From contig NC_080171.1 in NCBI RefSeq assembly GCF_950295315.1, forward strand, positions 111,555,593 to 111,619,592: 64,000 nt of DNA, written 5' to 3'. This stretch comes from Erinaceus europaeus (taxonomy: Eukaryota; Chordata; Mammalia; Eulipotyphla; Erinaceidae). This document shows positions 11,634 through 22,764 of this stretch, in pieces. The translations under genes and the position numbers were made by a program. The stretch's first letter is position 1, and each line of letters begins with the position of its first letter. The notes below the pieces were generated by a model that was not told where the DNA came from, searched no databases, and saw only the letters and a list, made by a program, of their open reading frames with translations.

Positions 11634-11642
11634 ATTAAAATA
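11634..11642. repeat. TSD (left) of LINE stub
   Basis: ATTAAAATA here and again at 11771-11779. The uninterrupted X copy near 61793 has a single cgttaaagtatgtcag at this place, confirming an insertion. Confidence 0.85.
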
Positions 11643-11770
11643 GACTATGACCCACATAGTCAATGACTGCCACCTCTCCAGATTCAAAGGAGGTCTCAAA
11701 ACTTTACATCAGGCTCAACCTGACACTGTTGACTGGCTATGGAAGAAGGGCAAACGCTAGAAGAAGAAGA
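11643..11770 (+). mobile_element. 3' stub of Jockey/CR1-type LINE
   Basis: 128 bp matching 45760-45880 of the full copy: the end of the C-terminal CCHC region (atgacccacatagtcaatga), the terminal stop codon in cgctagaagaag and a short (AAG)n tail. A 9-bp TSD flanks it. Severe 5' truncation is typical of incomplete target-primed reverse transcription. It lacks ribozyme and catalytic domains. Confidence 0.9.
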
Positions 11771-12407
11771 ATTAAAATATGCCAGTCTCTTGCCCTTATT
11801 CAGGTTTTGTAGTCCTTACTTTGACAACATTAGCTTTGGAGTGATGGGGGGGCATGTAATAGGAGGTGGGTGAGGAGTGTATCTAGGTCTAATTAGAAAC
11901 TGTTTCATTAGGTACTTTAAGGTATCTTTTCAGGTCTTTCTACTTCCTGGCTTCATTTCTTGACTCACTGCAAGTTATTGTGCACTTTTGTTTTAAGGTA
12001 TATTCCCCCTAATTTATGGATACATTTACATATTCCCTATTTCACGGGTCCTAGTCTATTTATATCTAGGCTTTGAGGTTTTGTTAAGAAGTGTGCCAGC
12101 CGAAATGGAATTAAGCTATGAACTAGGAAAGGTCTCACCAGAGTAATGAAGCTGGAGGGTTCACATTCCACGCCTGACATCTCTGGTCACAGTCTAAAGT
12201 GCAGCATGCTGAGGTGGTACTGGTTGCATTGATTAGGCAGGGATCAGCAGATCAGTATCAGCTGGTATGAACTGAGAGAAGCATGCAGGAAAGTGAGCCC
12301 CACCCTAATCTTGCCTATTAAAGAGGTATGATCATTTGTATTCACTCTATAGAGTGTATTTTCAGCTTCAGTCTCTACTTAAACACAAGACATCTGCTTA
12401 TTATTAT

Positions 12408-12758
12408 TTTTTTTAGCTCCAGGGTTATTGCTGGGGCTCAGTGCAGTGCCTGCATAATTAATCCACTACACCTTGAGCTATTTATTCCCCTTTTGTTGCC
12501 CTTGTTTTTTTTTTTATCATTGTTGTGGTTATTATTGTTGTTGTTATTGATGACATTGTTGGACAGGACAGAGAGAAATGGAGGGAGGAGAGGAAGACAG
12601 AGAGGGGGAGAAAAGGACAGACACCTGAAGACCTGCTTCACCACTTGTGAAGCAACCCCCCTGTAGGTGGAGAGTCGGGAGTTCAAACCTGGATCCTTAT
12701 GCCAGTTCTTGTGCTTCACACCGTGTGAGCTTAACCTGCTGCGCTACTGCTCGACCCC
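12408..12758 (-). mobile_element. SINE-A, long form
   Basis: 3' module (ctccagggttattgctggg), poly(T)/(GTT)n middle, acaggacagagagaaatgga, cacctgaagacctgcttca, the B-box region and a head ending tgctgcgctactgctcgac. It abuts the X copy that follows. Confidence 0.85.
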
Positions 12759-12764
12759 TTAAAT

Positions 12765-13110
12765 TTTTTTTATTAGTGATTTAATAATGATCAACAAGAC
12801 TATGAGATAGGAGGAGTACAATTCCAAACAATTCCCACCACTTGAGTTCTGTATCCCATCCCCTCCATTGGAATCTTCTCTATTTTTATCCCTCTGGGAG
12901 TATGGACCACAAGAGGGTTTATGATGTTGTTCTTGATGAAGATACCAGTGATGGTGGGAAGAGGGATCTGTTAGAGGTCTAGAACCATCATATCTATGCG
13001 GGGATCCCAGAATTCCCTGACACAGACCCTGGATGATGGGCTGGCCTAGTAGTGACCAAAAGGGCCATCATTAAAGTGTGCTGACCTCTTGCCCTTATCC
13101 ATCTGCTTAA
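12765..13110 (-). mobile_element. X family copy with internal deletion
   Basis: 3' end (ttagtgatttaataatga, cacaattcccacc-like block, tccctctgggagtatggac) is joined near 12905 directly to sequence that in full copies lies about 0.7 kb further (gatgttgttcttgatgaag, gatgggctggcctagtag). Confidence 0.7.
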
Positions 13111-13228
13111 ATTTTTTGTAGGGTCTTCAAACTTAGTTTGGCCAGAACTATATTACCCTCTTTGTTTCCTCACACTTATGCCTTCTGATTCTTAATTTAA
13201 GATAGTGTCTTCTGTCTTTTATATTAGA

Positions 13229-13259
13229 AATCCCTGTGTCTAACTCTCTCTCTCTCTTT

Positions 13260-13290
<31 letters not shown>

Positions 13291-13437
13291 AAGATTTTAT
13301 TTATTTATTAATGAGAAAAGTAGGAGGATAGAAAGACACAGACATCACTCTGGTACATGTGCTATTGGGGGATTGAACTCAGGACCCTGATCTTGAGAGT
13401 CCAATGCTTTATCCACTGTGGCGCCTCTCAGACCACT
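13229..13437 (-). mobile_element. SINE-C (tRNA-derived) with (TC)n
   Basis: Minus strand reads a tRNA-like head: gtggcgc..., the ggataaagcattggactctc block and a B-box gagttcaatcccc. Its pyrimidine segment has become a (TC)n run at 13229-13292, and attaataaataaataaaatc is its tail on minus. Confidence 0.8.
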
Positions 13438-13439
13438 TA

Positions 13440-15869
13440 CTCTTGGACCACCTTCAAAGTTTAGCAATTATTTGCCAGTCTTCTCTGTTTAGCTTATTAA
13501 ACTTGGCAATGATGCAATGATTTAGAGTCAGCGTTTATTGTGTCTTGCCTAAATTATTTTAAGAGCCTTTAAATTACCTCTTTGCCACCATTTCCTTGTC
13601 ATTAGAGTATCCAGTTCATTGGCATGATTGTGAAATTGATTAAATATAAGAGTTAAATCTTGTTGGGCTTATCATTAAAATCTCCAAGGTAAATCTTAAT
13701 TTCTAACATTCTTCCTTTAAACAATTAGGAGACATTTTAAAGGATAGATTCTATAAAGGAAAAAATGTGAACTATCTAATTGGTGTGCAAAGTGTTTCAT
13801 GATCCAGCCTGTTTTATGTCTAATACTGTCTTCAGCCTCACCATAACTCCCCCGCCCCATATGTATATGATCCAAAGTCACATTACTCACTTTCTAATTG
13901 CTTGGTAAAGTACTTCACTTTCTTGTAGACCAGGATGAAACAATAATTCATGTTCTTTTCTCAATGCCACTAAACAAATAGTTACTGAGTCCTTGTTGCC
14001 AGAGCAACGTTTTGCTTTGACCATGTCCACTTGAGAAGTTGCTCCTTACCCTGTCTGCTTAGCTCAGCTTTGTCCTTAATAGCTGACAGACGTTTATGTC
14101 ACACGTGTTTGTTTCTCAGGAAAAGGTCATGAATGCTTAATACAGTTTTATGAAAGGGGTTCAGTGTCAGTGAGTAATTTTTCATCTTAGCTCATGAAGA
14201 ATGCCCACTAAAATTATATTTCTGATCCAGAAAACAGGAATTGATATCCTTTGGAGCAAAGTTGTAGGGGTTGCATTTATACAAGCATCTAATCCATCAC
14301 TGACTAACAAATGCTCAGAAAAACAGACACAGCAAGGTAGCCTAGGTGCTTGCACAACTATATCCCAGGTTTCTGTTCAACAGATACCAGGTCTGCCTGA
14401 GTGTGGCACTTCAGCACTTTGCAGGATCCTGGGCATATGCTTTCCCTTTGAATTTTTTTTCCCCAGACTTCTTTTGGACATTGGATAAGGAAATGAAAAA
14501 ATACAGATAAATATTGGCTATGAGAAGGTCAGTGAAAGTTTAATCAAGATCTCAACATGTTTCTTTTATTGTAAAATATAAGCTTTAGTATAGTAGGAGT
14601 GATGTAAATTTAAATGCAGAGGTGATCTCAAAATCATTATCATGCCTAATAGGTGCTAATTTAATTTATGACTTAGCATTAATGCATTTTGTCAAGTTGT
14701 TTATTTAATAAGCCAGGATACATTTAAAAATTGGATAAAGGCCAGCCTCTGGTAAAAAAAAAAAAAGTTCTAGATGACTTCTATTGAGAGGAGTTGTCAG
14801 AATTTTCTCATTCTTCCTGCCAATGAAATTAAAAATAATAAAGACTGAAATATCCATGTCATTTGTCCAACAGAAGTTTGCCGTGGTCTTGAGAAAAAAA
14901 TTGTTTTGACTGAGGAGTGAGAGAGTCAGACAGCTATTGGTAAAATAGTAGTTAAAAATATATATATATATATGAGCAGATCCTACACTTCTAAGAAACT
15001 AGGCAAAAAACCAAAACAAACACACAAAAACAAGGGCAAGTTGAACAAAGTGGCTAGGGAAGCAGTGAGGGACAAGAGATGCAAGAACATGGTTCATGGA
15101 TACCTGATACTGTACAGAACCATTGTGTGACTTGTCACGCTTGAGAGCTCTGATATTCTTCTTATTATCAACCTTACAGTGAATGTAGGATTGTGAAAAA
15201 CCTGAGCCTAATGAAACTGTTTTCTCTCCTATAGTAGGAAAACTATGGACAGCATTGGACATATTGAAATTCTCACTTCAGGATTTTGAATTACCTTCTG
15301 GAATAGACTTTTCAGTTTTGACAGCCATATTTTTCTACCTGTAAGGTGAAAAGTCTCGATCAGTTTATTGCTTAGGTTCTTCCTAGCTTCAAGATTCTAT
15401 GAAAAAAAAATATCAGCTTCCTAACAGTTTGACAGCACCAACACAAAACTAATCTCATCAGAAAGGTAAACTAGAATTTATTTGCATTTTCGAAATGCTC
15501 TAAGCAATGTCTTCACAGAAAATTAGAAGGCTGGTGTGAGTGTGTGTGTGTGTGTCTTTTGTATTTAGAGAAATTGGAAATAGAAATAACAGAAAAAGAT
15601 AAAATTAAAACATTAAAAGTTGTTACCTATTGAAATATAGTTTAGAATAATGTGAATTATTAAAATGAGTAAAGGAGGAAATATTTCAGTGCATGTAATT
15701 TGGTTCATTTATATAGAGTCAAGGATATAACAGTGCATAGTATTAAATATAATGACCAAATCCACACAAGAATTTAAAGTAATTGCTTGCATTTTGCCAT
15801 GCCAAAAATAATCATATAGAGCAACTTAATTTACTCAGACTTTGAAGCACAGCTTTTAGAATACACTAG
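13440..15869. other. Unassigned sequence, longest quiet stretch in the left half
   Basis: About 2.4 kb without a recognised repeat. Short (TA)n at 14957-14974 and (TG)n near 15538-15556. The 95-residue frame at 14201-14488 and the 87-residue minus frame at 14999-15262 have no domain that I recognise. Possibly old unique intronic or intergenic DNA. Confidence 0.5.
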
Positions 15870-15880
15870 CAAAATGATAC

Positions 15881-16187
15881 TTTTTTTTCCCCTCCAGGGT
15901 TATTGCTGGGCTCGGTGCCTGCACCATGAATCCACCGCTCCTGGAGGCCATTTTTTTCCTCCTTTTTGTTGCCCTTGTTGTTGTAGCTTCGTTGTGATTA
16001 TCATTATTGCCATTGTTGATGTTGTTCATTGTTGGATAGGACAGAGAGAAATGGAGAGAGGAGGGGAAAAGAAAGACACCTGCAGACCTGCTTCACCGCC
16101 TGTGAAGTGGCTCCCCTGGATCCTTGCGCGGGTCCCTGCGCTTTGCGCCACATGTGCTTAACCCACTGCGCCACCGCCTGACCCCCA
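15881..16187 (-). mobile_element. SINE-A, long form, with 11-bp TSD
   Basis: Full order on minus: head (gccaccgcctgaccccc on plus), shortened body, purine block, (GTT)/(ATT) middle and 3' module. CAAAATGATAC flanks it at 15870-15880 and 16188-16198. The near-intact head and perfect TSD indicate a young insertion. Confidence 0.93.
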
Positions 16188-16464
16188 CAAAATGATACGT
16201 TTAAGCACTCACTCAAGACTCTCTCACTCAAGACTTGCAGTTGCCTTGGTATTCTCGATGCTTAATGTATGTCTTTAAATAATTATTTTTAAATTGTAAC
16301 ACATTTGTAACATGTACAAAAAGCTAATTGCATGACAAATCCAAGATATAGGACTTTGTGTTGTAAACATGTTTTATTATTCTAAAATTAGTTTTAGGAA
16401 AATAATTTTGTCTTCCCTATTGCAGATATTTAGAAGGAATATTCTACTTACACCAAATCTTTTT

Positions 16465-17342
16465 GTATTTTTATTTATAAAAAGGAAACACTGACAAAAA
16501 CCATAGAATAAGAGGGGTACAACTCCACATAATTCCTAGTACCAGAACTCCTTAACCCATCCCCTCCCCTGATAGCTTTCCTATTCTTTATCCAGTGTCA
16601 TTATGGGATGCAGAAGGTGGAAGGTCTGGCTTCTGTAATTGCTTCCCTGCTGAACTTGGGTATTGGCAGGTCGATCCATACTCCCATCCTGTTTCTCTCT
16701 TTCCCTGATGGGTGGGGTTCTGGGGAAGCAGGGCTCCAGGACACATTGGTGGGGTCATCTGCTCAGGAATGTCCGGTTGGCATCATGGTAGCATCTGGAA
16801 CCTGGTGGCTGAAAAAAGAGTTAACATATAAAGCCAAACAAAACTAACCATGAACCTAAAGGCTAGAATATCGCTGATGAAGATTTGAGGGTCTTCGTTT
16901 TGTAGATAGTTAGTAGTCCTATTTTAGTTATATTCCAAAGGACCCATGACTATACTATATATTTTTTTCCTGAGCCTGACATCTGTTATGCAGGTGGATC
17001 CAAGTTATTGTCTGGGGAGATAATGTCATGGCTGGAAAAGGGGCTAGAAAGCTGAATCAGGGAAGAGAGTAGCTCCCAAATATGAGAAAGGTATATAAAC
17101 ATTGTTGACTGTAAACCCCATTAACCCAATCTAATCTGGAGCCTATGTGACCTCTGCAGTCCTGTAGATCTGAGCTCACATTCTGAGGGCATGAGTAGGA
17201 ATGTTCCAAGCTGCCCCAACTCCAGAACCCATCTTCCCCATGTCCCCATGTGGAAGATAAGTGTATGCTTTCCAGCCTCCCTTTGGAGGATGGAACATTC
17301 TCCACCGTTGTTGATCCATGTTGAGGGCAAGGTCCTATGAGG
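16465..17342 (-). mobile_element. X family copy
   Basis: Starts with tttttatttataaaaaggaa (tail in antisense), then cacataattcctag, cccatcccctcccctgatag, gggatgcagaaggtggaagg and further X blocks to ttgagggcaaggtcctatg, where it is cut and L1-like sequence begins. Confidence 0.8.
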
Positions 17343-17344
17343 GC

Positions 17345-17465
17345 CTAGCCTCTGTGGAGAGCAGTTTGGAGAACTCTCACATGAACCTTCCATATGACCC
17401 AGTAATTACTCTCCTAGGAATATACCCCAAGGACTCCATAATAGCAAATCTTAAATCAAAGGCCA
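17345..17465 (+). mobile_element. L1 3' region fragment
   Basis: ctgtggagagcagtttggag, ccttccatatgacccagt and cctaggaatatacccc match the sense end of mammalian L1 ORF2/3' UTR. It lies between an antisense and a sense X copy. Confidence 0.7.
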
Positions 17466-17629
17466 AACCTGCTTAAAAATTTCACAGGTTCTGAAAAGCA
17501 CTATCATTTATTTGACTGTCATCCTGACAGAGCTCACAGCAGAAATAAACAATTATCTTTACAACCACATAGTGCAAGCAACAGAGCTGACAGTAATGCA
17601 AGATACTGAAATCCACGGGGATAATCTGG

Positions 17630-17870
17630 AATATGGATTGACCTGCCAAAGCCCATGTTCAGTGGGGAAGCAATTACAGAAGCCAAAACTTCCACCTTCT
17701 GCATCCCATAATGACCCTGGGTCCCTGCTCCCAGAGGGATAAAGAATAGGAAAGCTATCAGGGGAGGGGATGGGATATAGAGTTCTGGTGGTGGGAACTG
17801 TGTGGAGTTGTACCCCTCTTATCCTATGGTTTTTGTCAGTATTTATTATATTTTAAGAATAAATCCTGTT
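17630..17870 (+). mobile_element. X family 3' end
   Basis: cccatgttcagtggggaagc, cccagagggataaagaatag, aaagctatcaggggagggga, tgtgtggagttgtacccctc and an A-rich end near 17870. Confidence 0.8.
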
Positions 17871-18140
17871 CCTGAACTCTCACATATTCTTGGGCATAGT
17901 GGTGGTGTTGGTATGGGAGCAGTAGAACATGTCCAAATGGATTCATTCCTGCAAACGTTTCCCTGCTATCTTTACGACTTTTAATCTAGATGCTATGTCT
18001 TATCACTGCTTCTATAAATTATGAAATGAATAGCGATGGAAATGGTGGAGAAGAAAGTCTTCCTTGTCCTTTTGGAATCATTTTAGTCTGGTGAAGCAAT
18101 ACAATTTACATCAGACAGTTTGGTAGAAAAAAAATAACAA
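17871..18140. other. Unassigned sequence
   Basis: No repeat or gene recognised between the X copy and the hairpin at 18141. Confidence 0.45.
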
Positions 18141-18177
18141 ATTTAACTACATTGATTCTCAATCAATGTAGTTAAAT
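18141..18177. repeat. Perfect inverted repeat, 17-bp arms, 3-nt loop
   Basis: ATTTAACTACATTGATT, loop CTC, then the exact reverse complement. Not part of a repeat that I recognise. It could form a cruciform or an RNA hairpin. Confidence 0.95.
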
Positions 18178-18344
18178 CCATCTCAGCTCAAAATAAACCA
18201 CATGTCTTGGGTAAACCTGTTCTGAACATCTTGGGGAGTTTTCCTCTGAACATACTGGGAAGGCTTGTTCCCAACATCAGGGACCTATCCCTCAAAATCT
18301 ACAGAGCGAAAACACTCTTGGTGAGTGTATGTATGTTTTATGCG

Positions 18345-18470
18345 TTTTTAAAGACTTCCGTATGAGAAACATAGACAGAAGGAACTATATCATCATTCTA
18401 GCATATGAATTGCTGGGGATTGAACTCATGCTTGAGTGTCCAACACTTTATCCCCTGTACCACTTTCCAG
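18345..18470 (-). mobile_element. SINE-C copy
   Basis: Plus strand reads tgctggggattgaactcatg, cttgagtgtccaacacttta and tcccctgtaccac, the reverse complement of the SINE-C B-box and head. Decayed. Confidence 0.7.
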
Positions 18471-18570
18471 GGTGTGTGTATGTGTGTGTTTTCTTAAATA
18501 GGACTCCTCTAGCTTTTACTAATATTGTCTGATTTTATCATCTAGGAAGTGCCAAATATCTATGAAGCAC

Positions 18571-18591
18571 AATGACTTTTAAAAAGTCATT
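18571..18591. repeat. Inverted repeat, 10-bp arms
   Basis: AATGACTTTT, one A, then AAAAGTCATT. Short and AT-rich, so it could be chance. Confidence 0.85.
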
Positions 18592-18596
18592 ATATT

Positions 18597-18942
18597 TGGG
18601 GGTGTGGGAGGGGGTTAGGTGGTGGTTCACCTGATACTACTTATCCTGCATAAGGAGCTAGGTTTGAGCTTCAGGCCATACAGGAGTTCCTGTGGGGATG
18701 GGGGCTGGAAACCTCACCAGCAATGTAGTGAGTTCTCTCCATTTCTCCAGTTCTCTACAGTTCTCTCCATTTCTTGTCTCTCTCTTTCTCCCTCTCTTTC
18801 TTCTCTGTCTTTCTGTCTCTCACTCTCTATCAGGAACAAAAACAACAACAACAAAAAAAAAAAAACCTGCCAGAAGTTGTGGAATCCTGCATTTACTGAG
18901 CCCCAGTGTTAGTCCTAGTGGCAAAAAAAAAAAAAAAAAAAA
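18597..18942 (+). mobile_element. SINE-A, old copy with 3' module
   Basis: ggttaggtggtggttcacct (head), gagctaggtttgagcttc (B-box), a long CT stretch, (AAC)n, then ggaatcctgcatttactgag and agtgttagtcctagtggc (3' module) and poly(A). Diverged. Confidence 0.75.
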
Positions 18943-18944
18943 AG

Positions 18945-19080
18945 GTTTTTATCTATTTTATAATATGAGAGAATGCCAGAGCACTGCTTTGCTATAAATG
19001 GCACAGGACACTGAGTCAAGGAACTCACACATGAAAACAAACAAAAAAAAAGTGCCTTACCAACCAAGTCACCTTTCCTG
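18945..19080 (-). mobile_element. SINE-B copy
   Basis: gagagaatgccagagcactg, gctataaatggcacagg and aaggaactcacacatgaaa are the SINE-B tail and middle in antisense. It abuts the previous SINE through the poly(A). Confidence 0.7.
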
Positions 19081-19284
19081 ATTCTAAGTGCTTTGTTGTG
19101 TGTGTCATCATCTCCAGTTTTGAGTGAAGAAATGGTGCTTAATAAGACACTAAAGAAAATAAACAATTAAAATATGATCTGGTATATTCTATCTCCTCAA
19201 CAAATGTTAGCAACTATAATGTGCAGTTTTTGTGTGTCTCCTCCTCCTTCTCTTTTCTCCTTTTTTGTTATTGTTCTGTTGCTC

Positions 19285-19490
19285 CTTTAAGAGGACTAGA
19301 GAGATAGCATAATGGTTATGCAAATGACTTTCATGCCTGAGGCTCTCCAGTCTGTAGGTTTAATCCCGAGCATCACCATAAACAGAGAGCTCAATAGTGC
19401 CCTGGTCTCTTTTTCTCTCTCTCTCTCTCTCTCTCCCCTCTCCTCCCCTTTTGTAACTCTCATTAAAATAAAATAAATAAAACATTAAAA
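19285..19490 (+). mobile_element. SINE-B, best preserved copy
   Basis: gagagatagcataatggtta (A-box), atgactttcatgcctgaggc, taggtttaatcccgagcatc (B-box), caccataaacagagagctca, a (CT)n run and a (AAAT)n tail. This copy defines the family in the window. Confidence 0.85.
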
Positions 19491-19494
19491 GAAT

Positions 19495-20195
19495 ATTCAC
19501 GAGTTGCAGATGATTTGTGTGGGCATGCTTATTCTGGGCTCATCTATTTTTTTCCCCTCAGAACATTATATATATTTCTCCATTATTGCTTAGCATTATG
19601 TAAATGTCAATACAGTGAGTTATAAGAACTGTGTGGATTTTTTTTTTCTCTCACACAGGCATTTTATTGAATAGTTGGGAATTGTTGTTAGTAACTTTGA
19701 ATTGCAACAAGTTCACCAGATCATATTACAGTATTAATTGTTCTGTTATAGAGAGATTTATTTACATCAATTCAGTTGTCCTTATTTGAATTTTGTTTCA
19801 TTGATTCCGAATCTTGATATCATATCAGCTTTGGAGTTGTAGAGCTTTTCAGGTCACTGTTTCCAAACTGCTTTATTTTGCCTCGTTTTCGTATCATTGA
19901 TTCCAGTTTGTTTGCAGTTTAGAATTTTGTTTTAAATCTCTCCCCTTTTACTCTGAATGTCACTTCAAATGTGACTCTATTAAGTATGGACTAGTGTCTG
20001 AACCTACTTATTTATTTCAGCTTCATCTGCGTGAATGGTTTTTCCAGCTCGAGAATGTATTTCTGTTCACTGAGCTATGTTTTCTCCCATATGGTAATTC
20101 CTCCAGGCTACTTTGTATTCTTCCTGCCTTCCTCTGTGGCTGAGCTGAAATATTTAGAACATTTCTTTCCTTTTTATTTTTTTAATGGCATGGTA
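19495..20195. other. Unassigned AT-rich sequence
   Basis: 0.7 kb without recognisable repeat or gene. The 94-residue frame at 20031-20315 crosses into the antisense L1 and is not a gene. Confidence 0.45.
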
Positions 20196-20197
20196 AT

Positions 20198-20312
20198 TTT
20201 TTTTTTAATTTTCTTTATTGAGGGTTTACAGTTGACAGTAAATACAATAGTTTGTACATGTATAACATTTCCACACAACAATACAATACCCCCCACTAGG
20301 TCCTCCTCTGAA
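20198..20312 (-). mobile_element. Short L1 3' end with imperfect TSD
   Basis: ttctttattgagggtttaca, caatagtttgtacatgtata and cactaggtcctcctctg are the antisense L1 3' terminus. Flanks aatggcatggtaattttt and aatgacatggcaaattttt look like a diverged TSD. About 115 bp, heavily truncated. Confidence 0.8.
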
Positions 20313-20439
20313 TGACATGGCAAATTTTTATAACTGTTTCAGCTGTTTTCCCCTTTTACTGAGGGCCTAATGATTTATACTATAACTGCAGACACATGAG
20401 TAAAATTTCTCATTTCACCATGGCAGGTGTCTGAAAAAT

Positions 20440-21110
20440 ACCCTCACCCCCCAATTAGTTCTTTTTGCACCACTGGGCACCAGGATGACAAAGCTCCCCC
20501 ATCCCCTGCTTCTCAGCAACCCTTTCCCAACCCTCCTTACCCAGAGTTTTCTGCTTTGGTGCAGTACACCAAATCCAATCCAAGTCTTACTTTGTGTTTC
20601 TTCTTTCTGTTCTTGTTTCATAAGTTCTACCTACGAGTGGGATCATCTCATATTTATCCTTCTCTTTCTGGCTTATCTCACTTAGCACAATTCCTTCATG
20701 CTGTATCCAAGATGAGGTTAAGAAAGTAACTTCATGACCTGCCAACACCCATGTTCAGCAGGGAAGCAATTACAGAAGCCAGACCTTCCACCTTCTGAAC
20801 CCCACAATGATCCTGGGTCCATGCTCCCAGAGGGATAAAGAATAGGGAAGCTATCAAAGGAGGGGATTGGATATGGAGCTCTGGGGGTGGGCAATGTATG
20901 GAAATGTACCCCTCTTATCCTATGGTCTTGTCAATGCTTCATTCTAATAAAAAATAAATAAATAAGACTAAAAATAAAATAAAATAAATAAATAAATAAA
21001 TAAAAGACTAAAAAGAAGGTGACTTCATCTTTTTAAGAGCTGAGTAGTATTCCATTGTGTGTATATGCTACAGCTTTCTTAGCCACTCATCTGCCTTTTC
21101 TCCTCATACT
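20440..21110 (-). mobile_element. Older L1 3' UTR, split by X insertion
   Basis: ttttctgctttggtgcagta, ggatcatctcatatttatcc, ctcacttagcacaattcctt and, after the X insertion, gagctgagtagtattccatt and agccactcatctgcc are the antisense L1 3' region seen at 8010-8320. Confidence 0.8.
20736..21012 (+). mobile_element. X family 3' end nested in L1, with TSD
   Basis: cccatgttcagcagggaagc to gtacccctcttatcctatgg, then a long (AAAT)n tail. Flanks AAGAAAGTAACTTCAT (20720-20735) and AAGAAGGTGACTTCAT (21013-21028) form a 16-bp TSD with two mismatches. It shows that X ends move by target-primed retroposition. Confidence 0.88.
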
Positions 21111-21164
21111 GCTTTCTTGACTTTCTCCCTTTTTCTTCCTAGGTGTCTCTTTTTGTCTTTTCTT

Positions 21165-21443
21165 TTCTTTTTTTAATTTTTTTTATTTCTATTTTTTATA
21201 TTTATTTTCCCTTTTGTTGCCCTTGTTTTTCATTGTTGTTGTAGTTATTGTTGTTGTTGTTAGATAGGACAGAGAGAAATGGAGAGAGCAGGGGAAGACA
21301 GAGAAGGGGAGAGAAAGATAGACACCTGCAGACCTGCTTCACCACCTGTGAAGCAGCGACTCCCCTGCAGGTGGGGAGCCGGGGGGGTCGGATCCCTAAG
21401 CAGGTCCTTGTGCTTAACTTGCTGCGCTACTGCCTGATTCCCC
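21165..21443 (-). mobile_element. SINE-A, short form
   Basis: cccttttgttgcccttg, (GTT)n, gataggacagagagaaatgg, cacctgcagacctgcttcac, cccctgcaggtggggagccg and a head ending gctgcgctactgcctgattc. Lacks the extra 3' module. Confidence 0.9.
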
Positions 21444-21444
21444 T

Positions 21445-22219
21445 CTTTTTGTCCTTTCCCTTCATGTTGGGGTCAGCCACTTCTAGAACTAGGTACTTCT
21501 TCCATAATTAAAGAAAGGAATGTTTGGGGAAGCTCAAGGCCTTCTCTACATCATACTTATTTTATTCTTTCATGACTAAGTTTTCAAGTGTCCAGAGATA
21601 AAGTCAGCATCCTCATTAATAGTTTATATCCCAGAAAATGTGTTTCCCAAAAGAGGATGAAAGTGAAGAAAATTTGCCATGTGCTACATGTTAATCTTCA
21701 TTTTTACCTTGAGTTACCAACTAGTTGACTAATAACTCCTTTTTGCTTTTACTTTGCTTTTGTATTATTTTGCAGCTCACCCAAAAAGCTAGCAGAAAGC
21801 AATCACATAACTGAGGGATAGTCCACCTTTAAGTAAAATGATAGTAATGAGGAAAAACATACAGCTATCCATAATAAGTAAATAGCAAGCAAAATGCCTT
21901 GAAAGTCTAGAATTCATAATTAGATGAAAAATGATTTAATAAGTTATTGTAGCTATTCTGTAAAAGTAGACAGAGACCCCTCCAATCTTCACCAGCTCAG
22001 GATTTCATAGCAAAACTCCATAGACTGGAGAGTTTAAACTATGGAAATTGATTTTCTACACTTTTGAGGTTGGCAATCCAAGAGTAAAACATTCACAAAT
22101 TTGGTTTCTGGTGAGAACTCTCTTCATGATTTGATGATGGCCACCTAGTTGTATCTTCAAATGACTTTTCCTTAGTGTTTAAATGTAGAGAAAAAAAAAT
22201 CTCTCTCTTCCTTTTCTTT
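21445..22219. other. Unassigned sequence
   Basis: About 0.8 kb with no gene or repeat family recognised. Confidence 0.45.
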
Positions 22220-22438
22220 TTTAATTAATTAATTAATTAATTTATTTATTTATTTTATTATTGGATAAAGACAGAAAGACATTGATAATGGAGTGGGAGA
22301 GAGAGACATAAAGACACCTGCAGCCCTGCTTTAGCACTTGTGAAACTTTCTTCCTGCAACTGGGGACCAGGGGCTTGAACCTGGATCCTTGCACACTGTA
22401 GTGTGAAAACTTAACCAGGTGTGCTACCGCCTGGCCCC
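22220..22438 (-). mobile_element. SINE-A, older short form
   Basis: (AATT)n/(ATTT)n tail in antisense, ttggataaagacagaaagac, acacctgcagccctgcttta, ggcttgaacctggatccttg and gtgctaccgcctggcccct. No TSD picked out. Confidence 0.85.
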
Positions 22439-22764
22439 TCCTTCTTGTCTTATAAATCCATTAATCCCCTCAGGAGGACCTTATCTGTACCTAATCACTC
22501 ACTTTTCCAAGGGCTCATTTTCAACTTTCATGACACTGGGGAATGGGATTAGGACTTCAATGTATGAATTTGAGGAGCAGGCAAACTAGTGATACCCTCC
22601 CCACATACACCTTAGGAGCACTTAAATCTCTACTCACATAGCTGAGGTCTCTGGGAAAGCAGGGCAAGTGCCTCGCTTGCAGGCCCTGTATATTCTGTGA
22701 CAGTCAGGCAAGGATAGAGAACTGAGACTTGAGTCTATTGTGGTTAGAAATTAGCTAGGTAAAT
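22439..22764. other. Unassigned sequence
   Basis: No gene or repeat recognised before the polypurine tract. Confidence 0.45.

Larger units (their letters stand above)
10593..12320 (-). mobile_element. Repeat family X, longest copy
   Basis: Minus-strand copy; its A-tail end is at 10593 (T/A-rich) and sequence runs to about 12320. Hallmarks shared with other X copies: cacaattcccaccctcag, gtatcccatcccctccc, tatccctctgggactatgg, tggggtgcagaaagtggaagg, ggcccatgaatttacta. No coding frame. The LINE stub at 11643-11770 sits inside it, so X is older. X may be the long 3' UTR of an L1 lineage (sense L1-like sequence precedes it at 30150) or an independent retroposon; unresolved. Confidence 0.65.

Noticed and set aside
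17345..17870. Single L1 with X as its 3' UTR
   Set aside because: Not fully rejected, but about 165 bp between the L1 block and X is unrecognised, so contiguity of one element cannot be claimed.
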